Below, one piece after another: positions 5,886 through 6,546 of a stretch of 6,546 bases of DNA (positions are counted from its first letter, which is position 1; each line of letters opens with the position of its first letter). Position numbers and translations under genes: made by a program. This DNA is from Casp-Chloro-G3 sp002816715 (lineage in GTDB: Bacteria; Chloroflexota; Dehalococcoidia; Lucifugimonadales; UBA3495). The stretch covers positions 1 to 6,546 of the forward strand of contig JAQBUV010000109.1 in assembly GCA_027623815.1 (NCBI GenBank), read 5' to 3'. The notes beneath the pieces were generated by a model. It saw only the letters and a program-made list of their open reading frames with translations. It ran no database searches and was not told where the DNA came from.

Positions 5886-6310
5886 TTGTTCCGAGATCGG
5901 AAAGCTAAAGCCAGGAAGATCAGCTCGGGTATAGCGAAAATCAAATCCCCTAGGGCAAAGTACAGGTAGCGCCAGTCCAGGGACATGGTCAACGTGACGG
6001 TGGTCACGAAGAATACGCCGCCCCAGCGCGAAGCTACGGTGAGCCAGCTATGAGGTGGCGAACGGAAAGGTTGCAGAGCCGCCGGTATGTACATGAAGGA
6101 CAGCAGAATCAGTAACCAGCAGGTCAAACGCGCCCAGAACTCGGTCGCTTCTATGGGTAACCCAATAAAGCCCAGCACTAGCTGGGGCACAAGCACTCCG
6201 GGTATCCCAACGACCAGGTTCAGCAGCACACCCAACAAGACCGTAATCTTGAAGAGTTTGGCGAACTTATCGGGCTCCTCCTGGTAAGCGGCTCGATTTC
6301 GGCTACTCAT
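5882..6310 (-). CDS. Four-helix membrane protein of unknown function, next to the dihaem cytochrome
   Basis: A 142-residue hydrophobic protein I cannot place in a named family. After a polar, charged N-terminus (SSRNRAAYQEEPDKFAK) there are four likely transmembrane helices at about 20-42, 59-79, 91-109 and 113-136, ending with a basic tail FRSRNN. Between the helices are QLVLGFIGLP (43-52), QPFRSPPHSW (80-89) and SLDWRYLYFALGD (110-122). The ATG at 6310 is chosen; a GTG four codons earlier (6322) is equally possible because neither has a ribosome site, and an in-frame stop lies 12 codons before the GTG. The cytochrome gene follows 69 bases downstream on the same strand. It may help anchor, assemble or receive electrons from the cytochrome, but no haem-binding or redox motif is seen, so that is inference from position only. 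Confidence 0.8.
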   Translation of the reverse strand: MSSRNRAAYQEEPDKFAKLFKITVLLGVLLNLVVGIPGVLVPQLVLGFIGLPIEATEFWARLTCWLLILLSFMYIPAALQPFRSPPHSWLTVASRWGGVFFVTTVTLTMSLDWRYLYFALGDLIFAIPELIFLALAFRSRNN

Positions 6311-6430
6311 ACTGACGGCCACGAGAAAAATAGGGTTTGTTACTGCCCATAATTACACTCAAGACTAGAATACCTCACATTGAGCAATCTGAGTCCTAAA
6401 TAGACGCCAGCGATTCCCAAATTGTGAAGA

Positions 6431-6466
6431 GTTCATGAACATTAACACCCAGAAATGTAAGTGTTC
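6431..6466. promoter_or_regulatory. Overlapping palindromes, operator-like
   Basis: GTTCATGAAC (6431-6440) is a perfect 10-bp palindrome. Its right half begins a second, imperfect dyad: GAACATTAACA (6437-6447) against TGTAAGTGTTC (6456-6466), 9 of 11 positions paired, 8-base spacer. GAAC/GTTC half-sites thus recur three times within 36 bases, about 120 bases upstream of the membrane-protein gene. This resembles a regulator binding site near the start of a minus-strand operon. No convincing promoter hexamers were found beside it, and the regulator is unknown. Confidence 0.4.
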
Positions 6467-6546
6467 AGAGTTGATGAGGTGAAATGGTCCAAAGGTGTTG
6501 GCAATATTCGGGCACCCAAGGGTGTAGTTATGGTAAACCAGAGGTA
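6461..6546 (+). CDS. Possible start of a plus-strand gene at the right edge
   Basis: After an in-frame TAA, a frame opens at GTG 6461 and stays open to the edge (28 codons). An internal GTG at 6479 gives the plausible sequence VKWSKGVGNIRAPKGVVMVN. Neither start has a good ribosome site, and two other frames are also open over this short distance: the plus-strand frame from ATG 6484 and a minus-strand frame entering from the right edge. This is only a candidate. If real, it is divergent from the membrane-protein gene and the palindromes would lie just in front of it. Confidence 0.2.
   Translation, partial: MFRVDEVKWSKGVGNIRAPKGVVMVNQR

Noticed and set aside
6511..6526. CACCC-AA-GGGTG near the right edge as a hairpin
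   Set aside because: A two-base loop is too tight; only a 4-bp stem could form, which is not distinguishable from chance.

Overview
The window looks like chromosomal DNA of a Chloroflexota bacterium, possibly of the Dehalococcoidia/SAR202 kind. The best clue is the substrate-binding lipoprotein, whose lipobox cysteine is followed by a Pro/Ala/Thr-rich linker, a layout common in that phylum. This assignment is inferred from style; there is no marker gene or RNA gene here. Five of the six supported genes lie on the minus strand, and no transposase, phage gene, CRISPR array, tRNA or rRNA was seen.

Left part (1-2811): an ABC importer of the peptide/nickel (Opp/Dpp) type. The family-5 substrate-binding lipoprotein (2307 to 460) is followed, after a 207-bp gap holding a stable stem-loop, by the N-terminal 84 residues of an OppB/DppB-like permease that runs off the left edge. 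Upstream of the lipoprotein is about 500 bp without a convincing gene but rich in signals. It holds a near-consensus minus-strand promoter (TTGACA-N17-TATAGT), three TTGGTG arms that can pair in two mutually exclusive ways, a 30-bp tandem repeat of period 11, and a divergent plus-strand promoter (TTGACT-N17-TAGAAT).

Middle (2812-3459): a lone plus-strand gene for a small four-helix membrane protein of unknown function, then 186 bp with only a nested inverted repeat.

Right part (3460-6322): three minus-strand genes in a row, separated by 69 and 76 bp: a four-helix membrane protein, a membrane-anchored dihaem c-type cytochrome resembling the RoxA/MauG-related family, and a short-chain dehydrogenase. 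They may form an operon for extracytoplasmic oxidation chemistry, with the dehydrogenase acting in the cytoplasm; their substrates cannot be read from sequence. The last 220 bp carry palindromic, operator-like sequences and perhaps the start of a plus-strand gene.

No established new system is evident. The best leads are the leader of the transporter operon, the 11-bp tandem repeat, and the dihaem cytochrome/membrane protein/dehydrogenase cluster.
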